Origin: CAZKFA01 sp964551925
GTDB lineage: Bacteria; Cyanobacteriota; Vampirovibrionia; LMEP-6097
Direction of reading: 5' to 3'
Length of the DNA stretch: 64,000 nucleotides
Assembly: GCA_964551925.1 (NCBI GenBank)
Contig: CAZKFA010000001.1
Span: 27,455-91,454, forward strand
Positions 1-9,471 of this stretch are shown one piece after another (within the stretch, counting starts at the first letter, position 1; the number at the start of each line of letters is the position of its first letter). Under the pieces are notes generated by a model. It ran no database searches. It saw only the letters and a list, made by a program, of their open reading frames with translations, and was not told the origin of the DNA. A program made the translations under genes and the position numbers.

Positions 1-261
1 CTTACCTTGCATAAATGCCATTTGAGAATTAAGTTTACCTTCACGAATAGCCATCCAGTCTTTATCGGCTAGAGCAATTTCAACAGAAGGAGTTGGTACT
101 CCACCTTTGATTAAATTACAGACTCCATTTTCAATTTTGAATGCCCAGATTCCGCCTTCTGGTCCAGAAATATTGAACTGATAAGTAGCATTTATACCAC
201 TAGCTGCTTTGGGGTTGAAATGTTTTAACATTTCATCAAATACATCACCGATTTTTACCAT
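1..261 (-). CDS. SCP2 sterol-binding domain protein (partial)
   Basis: This reading frame starts with ATG at 261 on the minus strand and runs off the window edge, so 87 N-terminal residues are visible. It begins MVKIGDVFDEMLKHF and continues with the pattern of SCP2-type lipid-carrier domains: an amphipathic N-terminal helix, then strands around GGIWAFKIENG, then a segment like EIALADKDWMAIREGKL. Proteins of this family bind lipids or acyl chains in a hydrophobic pocket; the real ligand is unknown here. TATAAA lies just upstream of the ATG. It diverges from sucC. Function is inferred from family resemblance only, and the C-terminus is not seen. Confidence 0.7.
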   Translation of the reverse strand, partial: MVKIGDVFDEMLKHFNPKAASGINATYQFNISGPEGGIWAFKIENGVCNLIKGGVPTPSVEIALADKDWMAIREGKLNSQMAFMQGK

Positions 262-361
262 AGATTTTATAGTCTAACAGATTTAGCATGGAATCGCAGT
301 TAGGGACTGAAGATAATCCCCATTTTACTAATAATTTAGTAATTAGAGCAAAATACTAAGA

Positions 362-367
362 TACAAT
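362..367 (+). promoter_or_regulatory. -10 box of sucC (leaderless)
   Basis: TACAAT ends 7 bases before the sucC ATG, placing the predicted transcript start at or next to the start codon. Confidence 0.5.
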
Positions 368-374
368 AAAAATT

Positions 375-1481
375 ATGAGACTAAGAGAATACGAGGCAAA
401 AGAACTATTTAGAGAAGCAGGTATCGCTACTCCAAAGGGCAAAGTAATAAAGTGTGCTGAAGAGGTTTTTTCAGTTAAGGAGTTTCCTTGTACTCTTAAG
501 ACACAAGTTCTTACTGGTGGGCGTGGTAAAGCTGGCGGTATTAAATTTGCTGATAACGCTAATGATGCTTATAAGAAAGCTCAAGATATTTTTAAATTAC
601 AAATCAAAGGTGATTTGCCTACTGCAATTTTGGTTGAACCTAAAGTGGTTATCAAAAAAGAACTTTATGTTGCGATTCTGATTGATCGCGCCTATCGTGG
701 TCCTATTATTATGGGAGCTGCTGAAGGTGGAATTGAAATTGAAACCTCTGGTAATGTACAAATAGTTCCAGTGACAGCTGGTAATTATCATCCGTTCCTT
801 GGGCGCAAAATGGCTACTCTATTGGGTTTGAAGGGTAAGGATGTTTTGAAGTTTGGTAGTATTATTGATAAGCTTTGGCAAGTTTACACTCAATATGATT
901 GTGATTTGACTGAAATTAATCCTTTGATTATTGATGGTGATGATAATTTCGTCGCACTTGATGGCAAAGTTACTATTAATGAAGATGCGCTTGATAGACA
1001 ACCACGTTTCGATGGTAAGCTTGCTGAACATCTTACTGACCTTGGTGAAAGAGAGTTTAAAGGCAAAATGTGCGATCTGAATATCGTTGAGCTTGAAGGT
1101 AATATCGGTATCCTCTGTAATGGAGCGGGTTTGACAATGGCTACTATGGATTTAGTTTTTCATCATGGTGGTAAGCCATCTAACTTCTTAGATGTTGGCG
1201 GTGGTGCTAGTAAGGAGCACGTTGCAAGAGCTTTAGATTTAGTGGCATCGAGCAAAGATGTAAAAGTTCTTTTGGTAAATATTCTTGGTGGAATTACTGA
1301 TTGTACTGAAGTCGCTAACGCGCTTAAATACTATAAAGAAATTAGACCGGACGCTAAGATGGTTGTAAGGCTGGTTGGTAATAATGAAGAAGCAGCAGCT
1401 AAGATCATGACAGAGGCCGGCATTCCCACTACTAATATATTAGACGAGGCAGTAAAGAAGGCAGTTGCAACAGCAGCTTAG
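375..1481 (+). CDS. sucC: succinyl-CoA synthetase (ADP-forming) beta subunit
   Basis: The protein (368 aa) is the nucleotide-binding beta subunit of succinate-CoA ligase, which interconverts succinyl-CoA plus ADP and Pi with succinate, CoA and ATP in the cytoplasm. The N-terminal 230 residues form an ATP-grasp domain opening with MRLREYEAKELF and holding the Gly-rich TGGRGKAGG loop. The C-terminal ligase-CoA domain contains CNGAGLTMATMD and FLDVGGGA, both hallmarks of SucC. Length is slightly below the usual 385-390 aa. sucD follows after 9 bases, so the two subunits are co-transcribed. There is no Shine-Dalgarno; the -10-like TACAAT lies 7 bases before the ATG. Confidence 0.96.
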   Translation: MRLREYEAKELFREAGIATPKGKVIKCAEEVFSVKEFPCTLKTQVLTGGRGKAGGIKFADNANDAYKKAQDIFKLQIKGDLPTAILVEPKVVIKKELYVAILIDRAYRGPIIMGAAEGGIEIETSGNVQIVPVTAGNYHPFLGRKMATLLGLKGKDVLKFGSIIDKLWQVYTQYDCDLTEINPLIIDGDDNFVALDGKVTINEDALDRQPRFDGKLAEHLTDLGEREFKGKMCDLNIVELEGNIGILCNGAGLTMATMDLVFHHGGKPSNFLDVGGGASKEHVARALDLVASSKDVKVLLVNILGGITDCTEVANALKYYKEIRPDAKMVVRLVGNNEEAAAKIMTEAGIPTTNILDEAVKKAVATAA

Positions 1482-1490
1482 GAGTTTATC

Positions 1491-2369
1491 ATGGCAATAT
1501 TAATTAACAAAAACACAAAAGTAGTAGTTCAAGGTATCACTGGTGCTATGGGGCAGACTCATACTAAGCTAATGCAAAAATACGGCACTAAAATTGTCGC
1601 TGGTGTTACACCAGGTAAAGGTGGACAAGAGATTAATGGCATACCTGTTTTTGATTCAGTGCAAGAAGCTGTAACTAAAACTGGTGCTAACTGTTCAGTG
1701 ATTTTTGTACCTCCGTATCTAGCTTTAGATGCGGCTCTTGAAGCAATTGATGCTGGTGTTCCATTGATTTCTGTTATCACTGAAGGTCTACCACCACAAG
1801 ATGCTGTTAAATTGCATGCCCAAGCTGAGGCCAAAGGAGTGTTAGTTAATGGTCCAAATTGTCCTGGAATTATTACTCCAGGAGAGTGTTTGATTGGTAT
1901 TCATCCGGGTTCAATTTATTCTGCTGGTAGAGTTGGATTGATTTCTCGTTCTGGAACTTTGACTTATGAGATTGGTCTAGGTTTGAAACAAGCAGGTATT
2001 GGTATCTCAACAGCTGTTGGTATTGGTGGCGATCCAATTATTGGTATCGATCAAATCAAGTCATTAGAACTATTTGAGAATGATCCTGAGACTGATTTGA
2101 TTATCCTTGTCGGTGAGATTGGTGGTACTGCTGAAGAAGATGCTGCTGAGTATATTAAGTCTCATATCAAGAAACCTGTTATTGGTTATATCGCTGGTAG
2201 AACCGCTCCAGAAGGCAAACGTATGGGGCATGCTGGTGCAATCATCTCTGGCAATAAGGGTACAGCTCAATCTAAGACTGAAGCTTTTCAAGCTGCCGGT
2301 GTGAAGGTAGCTAAGACTCCTAGCGAAATTATTGAACTTGTTAAAGCTCAAGTTGCAGTTGCGGCGTAA
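1491..2369 (+). CDS. sucD: succinyl-CoA synthetase alpha subunit
   Basis: The 292-aa alpha subunit binds CoA and carries the histidine that is transiently phosphorylated during catalysis. The N-terminal Rossmann CoA-binding domain has VVVQGITGAMGQTHT near residue 12. The ligase domain has GPNCPGI and the active-site stretch MGHAGAI with His247. The start codon is preceded by AGGAG at 1480-1484, overlapping the sucC stop region, which supports translation from a sucCD mRNA. Size and motifs are normal for the family. The 3' end is followed at once by a perfect 23-bp palindrome and then the convergent secA. Confidence 0.96.
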   Translation: MAILINKNTKVVVQGITGAMGQTHTKLMQKYGTKIVAGVTPGKGGQEINGIPVFDSVQEAVTKTGANCSVIFVPPYLALDAALEAIDAGVPLISVITEGLPPQDAVKLHAQAEAKGVLVNGPNCPGIITPGECLIGIHPGSIYSAGRVGLISRSGTLTYEIGLGLKQAGIGISTAVGIGGDPIIGIDQIKSLELFENDPETDLIILVGEIGGTAEEDAAEYIKSHIKKPVIGYIAGRTAPEGKRMGHAGAIISGNKGTAQSKTEAFQAAGVKVAKTPSEIIELVKAQVAVAA

Positions 2370-2370
2370 C

Positions 2371-2393
2371 TTTACTATACACTGTATAGTAAA
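2371..2393. repeat. dispersed palindrome, copy 1 (intergenic)
   Basis: A perfect inverted repeat with 11-bp arms around one central base, matching core TATAC-ACT-GTATA. It fills the gap between the convergent sucD and secA. It lacks a GC-rich stem and T-run, so it is not a classical terminator. Confidence 0.9.
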
Positions 2394-2395
2394 GA

Positions 2396-5248
2396 CTAGG
2401 CTGCTTTTGCTCTAACTTCTATCTGTGAGTGATAGAGTAATATGATTGTATTTCTTTTGATGTCAGCGAGCAGCTCGTCGAACATATCAAAGCTCTCTCT
2501 CTTATATTCAATTAATGGATCTTTTTGAGCATAGCCACGTAAGTGTATACCTTCCTTGAGTGAGTCCATCCCATGCAAGTGACTGATCCACTTCGTATCT
2601 ATGACGTGGAGCATGATTTGTCTTTCGGCTTCACGTATAACATCAAGTCCTAATTGCTTTTCTTTTGTAGAATACAGATCGATAGTGCATTTGCGTGCCT
2701 GTGTTAGTAAGGAGTCGAAGCCAGATTCACTAAAGCTTTCAATTGGATCTATAGACCGAATTACATCTTCTGTGAAATCAGCTTTGAGCTGTCCAAAGAT
2801 TTGTGCAATTGGACTTAACCCCTGCGAATCATCATACCAAAGTTCTGTTGGTAAATTTGGGCTAATATGGGTGTAAATAATATGGTCAACATGCTCTTGA
2901 ATCATTTTGACAATATTCTCATGTATGTCGCTTCCTTCAAGGATTTCACGACGCTCTCTGTAAATAACTTCTCTTTGTGTGTTAATAACATCGTCATATT
3001 GAAGTACATGCTTTCTCATATCAAAATGATAGGCTTCAACTTTTTTCTGAGAGTTATTGATGGCACTGCTAATGATGCTAGCTTCGATTGGTAAGTCCTC
3101 ATCAGCATTAAGCATATTCATTATGCCAACTACTTTCTCGCCACCAAAAATCCTCATTAAATTGTCTTCTAGAGATAGATAGAATCTTGCCTGTCCAGGA
3201 TCTCCTTGGCGAGCGCATCTACCACATAGCTGATTATCAATTCTACGGCTTTCATGTCTTTCACTACCAATAACATATAGTCCACCAGCCTTAAGAACCT
3301 CTTGCTGAGCCTCTTTGTCGACTACATTGTAGTTTGGGTTGTTAGGATCACTTGATAAGTGACCACCTAGAATAATATCAGTGCCTCGTCCTGCCATATT
3401 AGTAGCAATTGTGATTGCGCCAGGTCTTCCAGCTTCTCGAATGATCTGAGCTTCTTTTTGGTGATGTTTTGCGTTTAATACATTAAATTTCAAGCCATTA
3501 CGAATAGCTTCCAGTAGATTAATTGAGTTCATGACACTGTCAATAGCAAACACAAGATCTTCTTTTGGTTTGCTTTCTGTTTCATAGATGACATCAACCA
3601 TTTTTTGGAAGTCAATTGCTTTGAGGTTAGCCGGTCTTTCTAGTGTTTTGCTGAATTCCTGTAGTAACGCTTTGGTCTTTGCATTGTTTGTTAATAGTTT
3701 AGTAAGGCGTTTGATCCTAAACTCTAACACGCCTAATGTGTGAACTGGGCGTGAAAGTATCTCAGCAATTGCTTCTGACTTCTCTATGCTCGTAGTACCA
3801 ATAAGTACCGGCATGCCATTATTATGTGCGGCAATGATGTCTTCAGCGATTGCGATGAATTTAATCTTTTCATTTTTGTAAACAATATCATTGAGGATTG
3901 TGCGTGCATTAGATTTGTTTGTAGGTATCTGTAGAACACCAAGGTTATAAATTTTCTCAAATTCTTCAGCTTCAGTGAGAGCAGTACCAGTCATCCCCGA
4001 GAGCTTAGGATATAGTCTGAATAAGTTTTGGAAGGTAATGCTTGCCATTGTTAGAGTCTCTTCTTGAATAGGGACTCCTTCTTTGGCTTCGATGGCTTGA
4101 TGTAAGCCATCACTCCAGCGACGCCCTTCCATTAAGCGTCCAGTAAATTCATCGACAATAACAATTTCATTGCGGTTAGACTTCTCACCTTTCTTGACTA
4201 TATAGTCAACGTCTTTTGTAAATAATTCTTTAGCTCTTAGAGCTTGTATTAAATGCTGTGCTAGATTGAGTTCTGGGTCCCATAGGTCTTTGACTTTGAG
4301 GATTTGTTCGGCGGCTTTAATGCCAGAATCATTGAGGATTACGTTCTTTGCTTTCTCGTCAACGTAATAATGAGCATGTTCTGCAATATCTTTCTCTGAT
4401 TCCCCCTTTTGTAATTGTTTTGCAACTTTGTTCATGCTTAGGTATATTTCTTTGCGTCTAGCATCAGGCATGCCGCTGATAATCAAAGGAGTCCTAGCTT
4501 CATCTATAAGAATACTGTCTACCTCGTCTATGATTGCCATGTAGTAAGGACGTTGAACGCAATCCTGAAGGCTTGTCTCCATATTGTCTCTTAAATAATC
4601 AAAACCAAATTCGTTGTTTGTACCATAAGTTATGTCACAAGCATATGCTTCTCTACGATCTTCATGTTCCATTCCAGAAATAATTAAGCCAACACTAAGT
4701 CCTAAGAATTTATATAGCTTGCCCATCCATTCAGAATCTCGACGTGCGAGGTAATCATTGACAGTGATCACGTGTACTCCGCGACCAGTAAGGGCATTAA
4801 GATAGGCTGGTAGAGTACAAACCAAGGTCTTACCCTCACCTGTCTGCATTTCAGCGATGCCGCCTCTGTGTAATTGAATACCACCAATTAATTGCACATC
4901 AAAATGGCGCATCTGTAAAACTCGTTTAGCGGCTTCTCTACATACAGCAAAGGCTTCTGGTAAAATCTGATTAAGAATTTGAGCAAGAACTCTATCATGA
5001 GAAGTTCTTAATTGCCCAGGCATTTTTGCAACATCATCTTTGATGAGCTTGATATATTCGACAGCAGTAAGTGACTCTTTAATCCTGTTTTTGAATTCAG
5101 TTGTTTTGGCTTGCAATTCAGCATCAGTAAGAGCCGCAATTTCTTGCTCTAGTTTGTTAACTAAATCAACAGTGGGTCTTATCTCTACTAATAGTTTCTC
5201 GTTGGGATCTCCCCAAAACGCCTTCAATACTTGCTGTAACATCAGCAA
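2396..5248 (-). CDS. secA: protein translocase ATPase SecA
   Basis: SecA (950 aa) drives preproteins through SecYEG using ATP. Visible motifs are Walker A in MQTGEGKTLV near residue 135, the DEVDSILIDEARTPL box, helicase-like TNMAGRGTDI, and the SERHESRRIDNQLCGRCARQGD arginine region split over NBD2. After IGTTSIEKSE there are 94 residues before FNVLNAKHH, where E. coli SecA has about 13, so NBD2 carries an extra segment of about 80 residues (window about 3490-3750). The C-terminal zinc-binding CxC...CH tail is absent; the protein ends with QIEVRAKAA. It starts 3 bases after the upstream sigma-factor gene and is probably co-transcribed with it. Confidence 0.96.
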   Translation of the reverse strand: MLMLQQVLKAFWGDPNEKLLVEIRPTVDLVNKLEQEIAALTDAELQAKTTEFKNRIKESLTAVEYIKLIKDDVAKMPGQLRTSHDRVLAQILNQILPEAFAVCREAAKRVLQMRHFDVQLIGGIQLHRGGIAEMQTGEGKTLVCTLPAYLNALTGRGVHVITVNDYLARRDSEWMGKLYKFLGLSVGLIISGMEHEDRREAYACDITYGTNNEFGFDYLRDNMETSLQDCVQRPYYMAIIDEVDSILIDEARTPLIISGMPDARRKEIYLSMNKVAKQLQKGESEKDIAEHAHYYVDEKAKNVILNDSGIKAAEQILKVKDLWDPELNLAQHLIQALRAKELFTKDVDYIVKKGEKSNRNEIVIVDEFTGRLMEGRRWSDGLHQAIEAKEGVPIQEETLTMASITFQNLFRLYPKLSGMTGTALTEAEEFEKIYNLGVLQIPTNKSNARTILNDIVYKNEKIKFIAIAEDIIAAHNNGMPVLIGTTSIEKSEAIAEILSRPVHTLGVLEFRIKRLTKLLTNNAKTKALLQEFSKTLERPANLKAIDFQKMVDVIYETESKPKEDLVFAIDSVMNSINLLEAIRNGLKFNVLNAKHHQKEAQIIREAGRPGAITIATNMAGRGTDIILGGHLSSDPNNPNYNVVDKEAQQEVLKAGGLYVIGSERHESRRIDNQLCGRCARQGDPGQARFYLSLEDNLMRIFGGEKVVGIMNMLNADEDLPIEASIISSAINNSQKKVEAYHFDMRKHVLQYDDVINTQREVIYRERREILEGSDIHENIVKMIQEHVDHIIYTHISPNLPTELWYDDSQGLSPIAQIFGQLKADFTEDVIRSIDPIESFSESGFDSLLTQARKCTIDLYSTKEKQLGLDVIREAERQIMLHVIDTKWISHLHGMDSLKEGIHLRGYAQKDPLIEYKRESFDMFDELLADIKRNTIILLYHSQIEVRAKAA

Positions 5249-5251
5249 TAA

Positions 5252-6118
5252 TTATACTTCATAACCTTTCATAAGTACTCTAAGTTTTTGTAAAACTTTC
5301 ATGTGTAATTGAGAGGCTCTTGATTCTGAGACACCAAGAACGTCACCAATTTCTCTAAATGTAAGCTTTTGATAGTGGTATAAAGCGACAACTAAGCGGT
5401 CCCTTTGGCTTAAGTTAGAAATGGCTTGTTTTAGTTTTTCCTTCAATAATTGACGTTCAGTATAGTCCTCTTGAGACTCACTGTTGCTAGCAAGGTTATC
5501 TAGTAAAGAAATTTTTGAATCTTCAAAAGGTCGAGTTGCTTCAGTTGAGTCTAGTGAGAATACAATTGAGTTTGCCTCTCGTTTCATTGTGCGCAAATCT
5601 TCAGAGTCGATATCTAGGACTTTTTTAACTTCAGCATCAGTAGGAGCACGTCCTAATTGTTTTTCTAGAATAATTACGGCCTCGTTGAATTTCTTAACTC
5701 TTGTTCTTCCTGTTCTGCTGAGGAAATCTCTTGATCTTAGGAAGTCTAGAATCTCACCTCGAACACGATTAATTGCAAAAGTCTCAAATGAGCATTTTTG
5801 TTGAGGATCAAATCTGTCAACGGCTTCAATTAAACCAATAGTTCCATAACCTAATAAATCTTCTCTATCAAAGTCAGCAGTTTCAATATGTGGAAATCTA
5901 CCAATAACCCAATTAACTATAAAAGCGTATCTTTTGATTAGAGTCTCGCGTAAATGAGCTGGACGGTTTTGAGCGTTATATTTATTCCAGAGCCTGATAG
6001 ATTCTTCTTTGTCTCTTAGTTTGGCATCGCTGCGAGATAAGTCTCTAGACTGTTCTGTCAAGCTTTTGCTTTTAGCTGATTGAATCACCGAATTTTCTTT
6101 TGCCTTAGAGTCTTTCAT
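5252..6118 (-). CDS. alternative sigma factor, FliA/WhiG-SigB type
   Basis: A 288-aa sigma-70 family protein. Region 2 is recognisable from ETLIKRYAFIVNWVIGRF through DFDREDLLGYGTIGLIEAV and CSFETFAINRVRGEILDFL. Region 3 follows (EKQLGRAPTDAEVKKVL), and region 4 has the helix-turn-helix LTFREIGDVLGVSESRASQL near the C-terminus. This arrangement is that of group 3 factors such as FliA, WhiG and SigB. The first 40 residues are charged and poorly conserved-looking. The gene is upstream of secA with a 3-base gap and downstream of a small membrane-protein gene with an 11-base gap, so the three probably form an operon. No flagellar genes are nearby, so a motility role cannot be inferred. Confidence 0.9.
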   Translation of the reverse strand: MKDSKAKENSVIQSAKSKSLTEQSRDLSRSDAKLRDKEESIRLWNKYNAQNRPAHLRETLIKRYAFIVNWVIGRFPHIETADFDREDLLGYGTIGLIEAVDRFDPQQKCSFETFAINRVRGEILDFLRSRDFLSRTGRTRVKKFNEAVIILEKQLGRAPTDAEVKKVLDIDSEDLRTMKREANSIVFSLDSTEATRPFEDSKISLLDNLASNSESQEDYTERQLLKEKLKQAISNLSQRDRLVVALYHYQKLTFREIGDVLGVSESRASQLHMKVLQKLRVLMKGYEV

Positions 6119-6129
6119 AGTTTCACCAA

Positions 6130-6492
6130 TTACATAATCCCCAATCTTTCTTCACGCAAGGCTAGTTGCGCTTTGATATATTCTTTACGACGTTTTTTCT
6201 GTTCAGAAATATTTTTTATGCAGCGATGCTGCATATAGTGTCCCCATACGGCTCCTATGCAAAAACCGATTACCCCAAAAATTATGGAGAATTTGATACT
6301 TGCCAAAACCATATTTGCTAGATCAAAATTTATTTGTTTGACATTTAGTATGCTTGAAGTGAAATGGATTGAAAAAGAACCAATCCATAGTAGTAGGCAT
6401 AGCTTAATGCCAATATTGCGATAAGCTTTGAACTGATCTTGTAAGGACTCTTTTATGAAAGCTTGTCCTTCAAATAAACCTTTGATTGCCAT
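6130..6492 (-). CDS. small two-TM membrane protein, unknown function
   Basis: I do not recognise this 120-aa protein. It has a soluble amphipathic N-terminus, two hydrophobic segments (LCLLLWIGSFSIHF near residue 32 and FSIIFGVIGFCIGAVWG near residue 68), and a strongly basic C-terminal tail rich in Lys and Arg that should stay in the cytoplasm. It is the first gene of a probable operon with the sigma factor and secA. A membrane-bound regulator of the sigma factor is conceivable from position alone, but nothing in the sequence proves it. Confidence 0.7.
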   Translation of the reverse strand: MAIKGLFEGQAFIKESLQDQFKAYRNIGIKLCLLLWIGSFSIHFTSSILNVKQINFDLANMVLASIKFSIIFGVIGFCIGAVWGHYMQHRCIKNISEQKKRRKEYIKAQLALREERLGIM

Positions 6493-6646
6493 TTGGATAT
6501 ATCCTTCTAAGGCATTATTCCAACAAAGTAGCTAGTCTTGGCTTCACTCCAATGACCCAATTTATATAAAAAACTAAGAATAATAATATTTCTACACTAG
6601 GCTAAAAAACCTAGCTATAAGGTTTTGGATCTAAACCATACCAAAC

Positions 6647-7420
6647 TTAACCACAGTAGAGAAGAGGGGTAATTATTCCATCTAGAATGACTATGCCTAC
6701 TAAGACTAAGGCTGTGGCCTTGGTTGTAGTCATGCCAACTTCTTTAGCACCACCTTCACAAAGCAACCCCATGACCATATTTAGGGTGAGAGCAAAAACA
6801 CAAAATATTTCTACTTTGATAAGTGGATAGAATAATTCTTTAAGAGTAAGTGCGCTCCAAGCGGAATTGAGGAACTCTGTGAATTCTAGATTTACTGATA
6901 CTTTTGCAACTAACATTCCAGCTAGAATGCTAATCAAAGAAGCAATGCCTAATAGTAAAGGTGCTACAACTATTACAGCAAGTAGGTTTGGTGTGATTAG
7001 ATAATATATTGGATCTATTTTAAAAACCTTAAGTGCGTCAACTTGTTCTGTTACTTTCATTGTTGAGAATTCTGCAGTCAAAGCTGTTCCACAACAAGCT
7101 GACAAAGCGAATGCAATAAAAATTGGTACTATCTCACGTAAATTGGCGATGGCAATGAGTCCACCGACTAATTCTCTGCCACCATGATTTGTTAGTTCTA
7201 TTGAAGTGTTGACGGTTAGAATCATTGCAGCAATTGATGTCAGAATAACAACCATTGGTATTGATTCATAACCTAAAAAAATCAAACTTTTGATAAAGCG
7301 TTCGAAGTTGATTTTAAATTTGATTATATATAGAAAAGCTTTTGATAAATGTAAAACAAAACTACCAAGTAATTCCATTGGACCTACGTGGATTGATGAT
7401 TTGTCGTAAAGTTTATACAT
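6647..7420 (-). CDS. mlaE: MlaE-type phospholipid ABC transporter permease
   Basis: The 257-aa polytopic protein matches the MlaE/YrbE permease family, which moves phospholipids or related lipids between the membranes of diderm cells as part of an MCE transporter. Family signatures are GYESIPMVVILTSIAAMIL, GLIAIANLREIVPIF, GTALTAEFSTMKVTEQVDAL and the C-terminal EGGAKEVGMTTTKA motif. About five to six hydrophobic segments are visible. The usual partners (MlaF ATPase, MCE protein MlaD) are not adjacent, so the permease gene is an orphan in this window. It is divergent from the acetyl-CoA synthetase gene. Confidence 0.9.
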   Translation of the reverse strand: MYKLYDKSSIHVGPMELLGSFVLHLSKAFLYIIKFKINFERFIKSLIFLGYESIPMVVILTSIAAMILTVNTSIELTNHGGRELVGGLIAIANLREIVPIFIAFALSACCGTALTAEFSTMKVTEQVDALKVFKIDPIYYLITPNLLAVIVVAPLLLGIASLISILAGMLVAKVSVNLEFTEFLNSAWSALTLKELFYPLIKVEIFCVFALTLNMVMGLLCEGGAKEVGMTTTKATALVLVGIVILDGIITPLLYCG

Positions 7421-7549
7421 AGAATTTCGTCTAAGCTAATTCTAACATTAGACTTTGATTTGTAATTACTCAGGTCATTATAGACAAACGGAAATATTGC
7501 TGTCATTGATGACGGCTGAGTAGTTAGTTTGATTTCATCTAGCACCTGC

Positions 7550-7555
7550 TAAAAT
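7550..7555 (+). promoter_or_regulatory. extended -10 box of acs (leaderless)
   Basis: TGCTAAAAT, with the hexamer at 7550-7555, ends 8 bases before ATG 7564. It overlaps the alternative TTG at 7555, which argues for the ATG as the true start. Confidence 0.55.
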
Positions 7556-7563
7556 TGATTTAT

Positions 7564-9471
7564 ATGGATTTGCTTGATAATAATCTTGTTATTCTACCTA
7601 AGCAGGATTTTTGTTCTAAAGCTAATTTACAACAAGAGCAATATCTGGCTCTTAAGGATTTATTTGAAATAGATCCTGAGAAGTTTTGGCGAAGTCTTGC
7701 GACATCAGAATTATTATGGTCTAAACAATTTACTAAGATCTTTAACTATAAGGATAAGCCTTTCTTTGAGTGGTTTGCTGATGGTCAGATCAATATATCT
7801 TATAATTGTATTGATCGTCATCTGCAAGAGCGTGGAGCTAAAACTGCAATTATATTTGAAGATGAGCGTGGTAATAATCAATCACTGAGCTATTTTGAAT
7901 TACATAAGCAAGTTTGTCGGACTGCTAATATGCTTAAGAACCTAGGCGTAGTGAAGGGTGATGTAGTTTGTATTTATTTGCCATTATGCCCAGAGGCTAT
8001 TGTTGCTATGCATGCCTGTAATCGAATAGGAGCTATTCATACAGTGGTCTTTGCAGGTTTCTCAGCTCAAGCTCTTGAAGATCGGATTCTTGACTGTCAA
8101 GCAAAGATTGTGATTACCGCTAATGGGTTTATTCGTAAAAACAATATAGTGCCTCTACTAGAGACTGTGCTTAAAGCTTGTCAGGGACTTGAGCTTGTTA
8201 GCAATATTGTTTCCCTAAAGAAGATTCCTGATCTTGATGTCCCACTTGATCCTCGTATTCAATGTTGGCAAGAATTACTGGGTGAAGCAGAAGATGATTG
8301 TGATCCTGAACTAAATAATTCTGAAGATCCTAGTTTTATTCTTTATACAAGTGGTAGTACCGGTAAGCCTAAGGGTATCAAGCACAGTACCGCAGGCTAT
8401 CTATTATGGGCGCATTTGACTAGCAAGTGGGTTTTTGACTTAAGTCAAAAAGATATTTTCTGGTGTACGGCGGACATCGGCTGGATCACAGGGCACAGCT
8501 ACGTTGCTTATGGACCTTTATCAAACGGCGCCACTATATTTATTTATGAAGGTGCTCCAGATATACCAGATCAATCTAGATTCTGGTCATTAATTGACAA
8601 ATATAAAATTACAATTTTCTATACAGCACCAACAGCGATCAGAACCTTTATGCAGTGGGGTTTGGAGCATGTTAAAAATTATAGTCTTAAGAGCTTGAGG
8701 TTGCTTGGTAGTGTTGGTGAGCCAATTAATCCTACTGCTTGGTTGTGGTTCTATGAACATATAGGTAAGTCTCGCTGTCCCATTGTTGATACCTGGTGGC
8801 AGACAGAGACTGGTGCTATTGTTGTTACGACGCTGCCGGGGATTCATGCTATGAAACCAGGCTCTGCTGGACTGGCTTTGCCGGGAGTTACTGTGAATGT
8901 TAATCCTGAAGGACTGTTGTATATCCAAGATCCTATTCCATCTATGGCAAGAACTATTCATAATGATGATAGTCGTTATGTCGAAACTTATTGGTCACAA
9001 ATTCCTGGGCATTATACTGCTGGTGATGCTGCGACTAAAGATTCTAATGGTTATATCACTATCTCTGGTAGAGTCGATGATGTGATTAATGTATCTGGTC
9101 ATAGACTTGGTACGGCTGAAATCGAGTCAGCACTTGTGTCTCATGATTTAGTCTCTGAGGCTGCCGTGGTTGCTATACCTCATGAGATCAAGGGAGAAGC
9201 TGTCGTTGCCTTCGTTGTTACTAATACTAATGAACTGCCTAGTGATATTGAAGAAATATTAAAAGACCAAGTAAAACAAAGCATAGGGGCGCTCGCGAGA
9301 CCTGAGCAAATAATTATTTGTAAGGGTCTGCCTAAAACCCGCTCTGGTAAAATAGTACGTCGCTTGCTTAAAGATATTGCCTTGGGCAAAGAGCCTAGAG
9401 GAGATATTAGTACATTAGAGAATAAGAGTATTTTGGAAGAAATTTATAAAGCCTTAGAAAACAATCTATGA
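7564..9471 (+). CDS. acsA: acetyl-CoA synthetase (AMP-forming)
   Basis: An ANL-superfamily acyl-CoA synthetase of about 635 aa, the expected size for acetate-CoA ligase, which makes acetyl-CoA from acetate, ATP and CoA through acetyl-AMP. The P-loop-like motif YTSGSTGKPKGI, the substrate/adenylate region DTWWQTETGAI, the hinge region SGRVDDVINVSGHRLGTAEI and the C-terminal PKTRSGKIVRR are all present. The Lys of the last motif is the catalytic residue that is acetylated in homologues. ATG 7564 is preferred to TTG 7555 because a TGCTAAAAT -10 element covers the latter. The 3' end overlaps convergent hemN by 28 bases. Confidence 0.93.
   Translation: MDLLDNNLVILPKQDFCSKANLQQEQYLALKDLFEIDPEKFWRSLATSELLWSKQFTKIFNYKDKPFFEWFADGQINISYNCIDRHLQERGAKTAIIFEDERGNNQSLSYFELHKQVCRTANMLKNLGVVKGDVVCIYLPLCPEAIVAMHACNRIGAIHTVVFAGFSAQALEDRILDCQAKIVITANGFIRKNNIVPLLETVLKACQGLELVSNIVSLKKIPDLDVPLDPRIQCWQELLGEAEDDCDPELNNSEDPSFILYTSGSTGKPKGIKHSTAGYLLWAHLTSKWVFDLSQKDIFWCTADIGWITGHSYVAYGPLSNGATIFIYEGAPDIPDQSRFWSLIDKYKITIFYTAPTAIRTFMQWGLEHVKNYSLKSLRLLGSVGEPINPTAWLWFYEHIGKSRCPIVDTWWQTETGAIVVTTLPGIHAMKPGSAGLALPGVTVNVNPEGLLYIQDPIPSMARTIHNDDSRYVETYWSQIPGHYTAGDAATKDSNGYITISGRVDDVINVSGHRLGTAEIESALVSHDLVSEAAVVAIPHEIKGEAVVAFVVTNTNELPSDIEEILKDQVKQSIGALARPEQIIICKGLPKTRSGKIVRRLLKDIALGKEPRGDISTLENKSILEEIYKALENNL

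Noticed and set aside
6597..6614. CTAGG/CCTAG hairpin between mlaE and the small membrane protein gene as terminator
   Set aside because: The 5-bp stem is too short and no T-run follows in either direction.
7495..7516. TGTCATTGATGACGG shared with about 52078
   Set aside because: A short match with small internal symmetry; two copies are not enough to call a repeat family.
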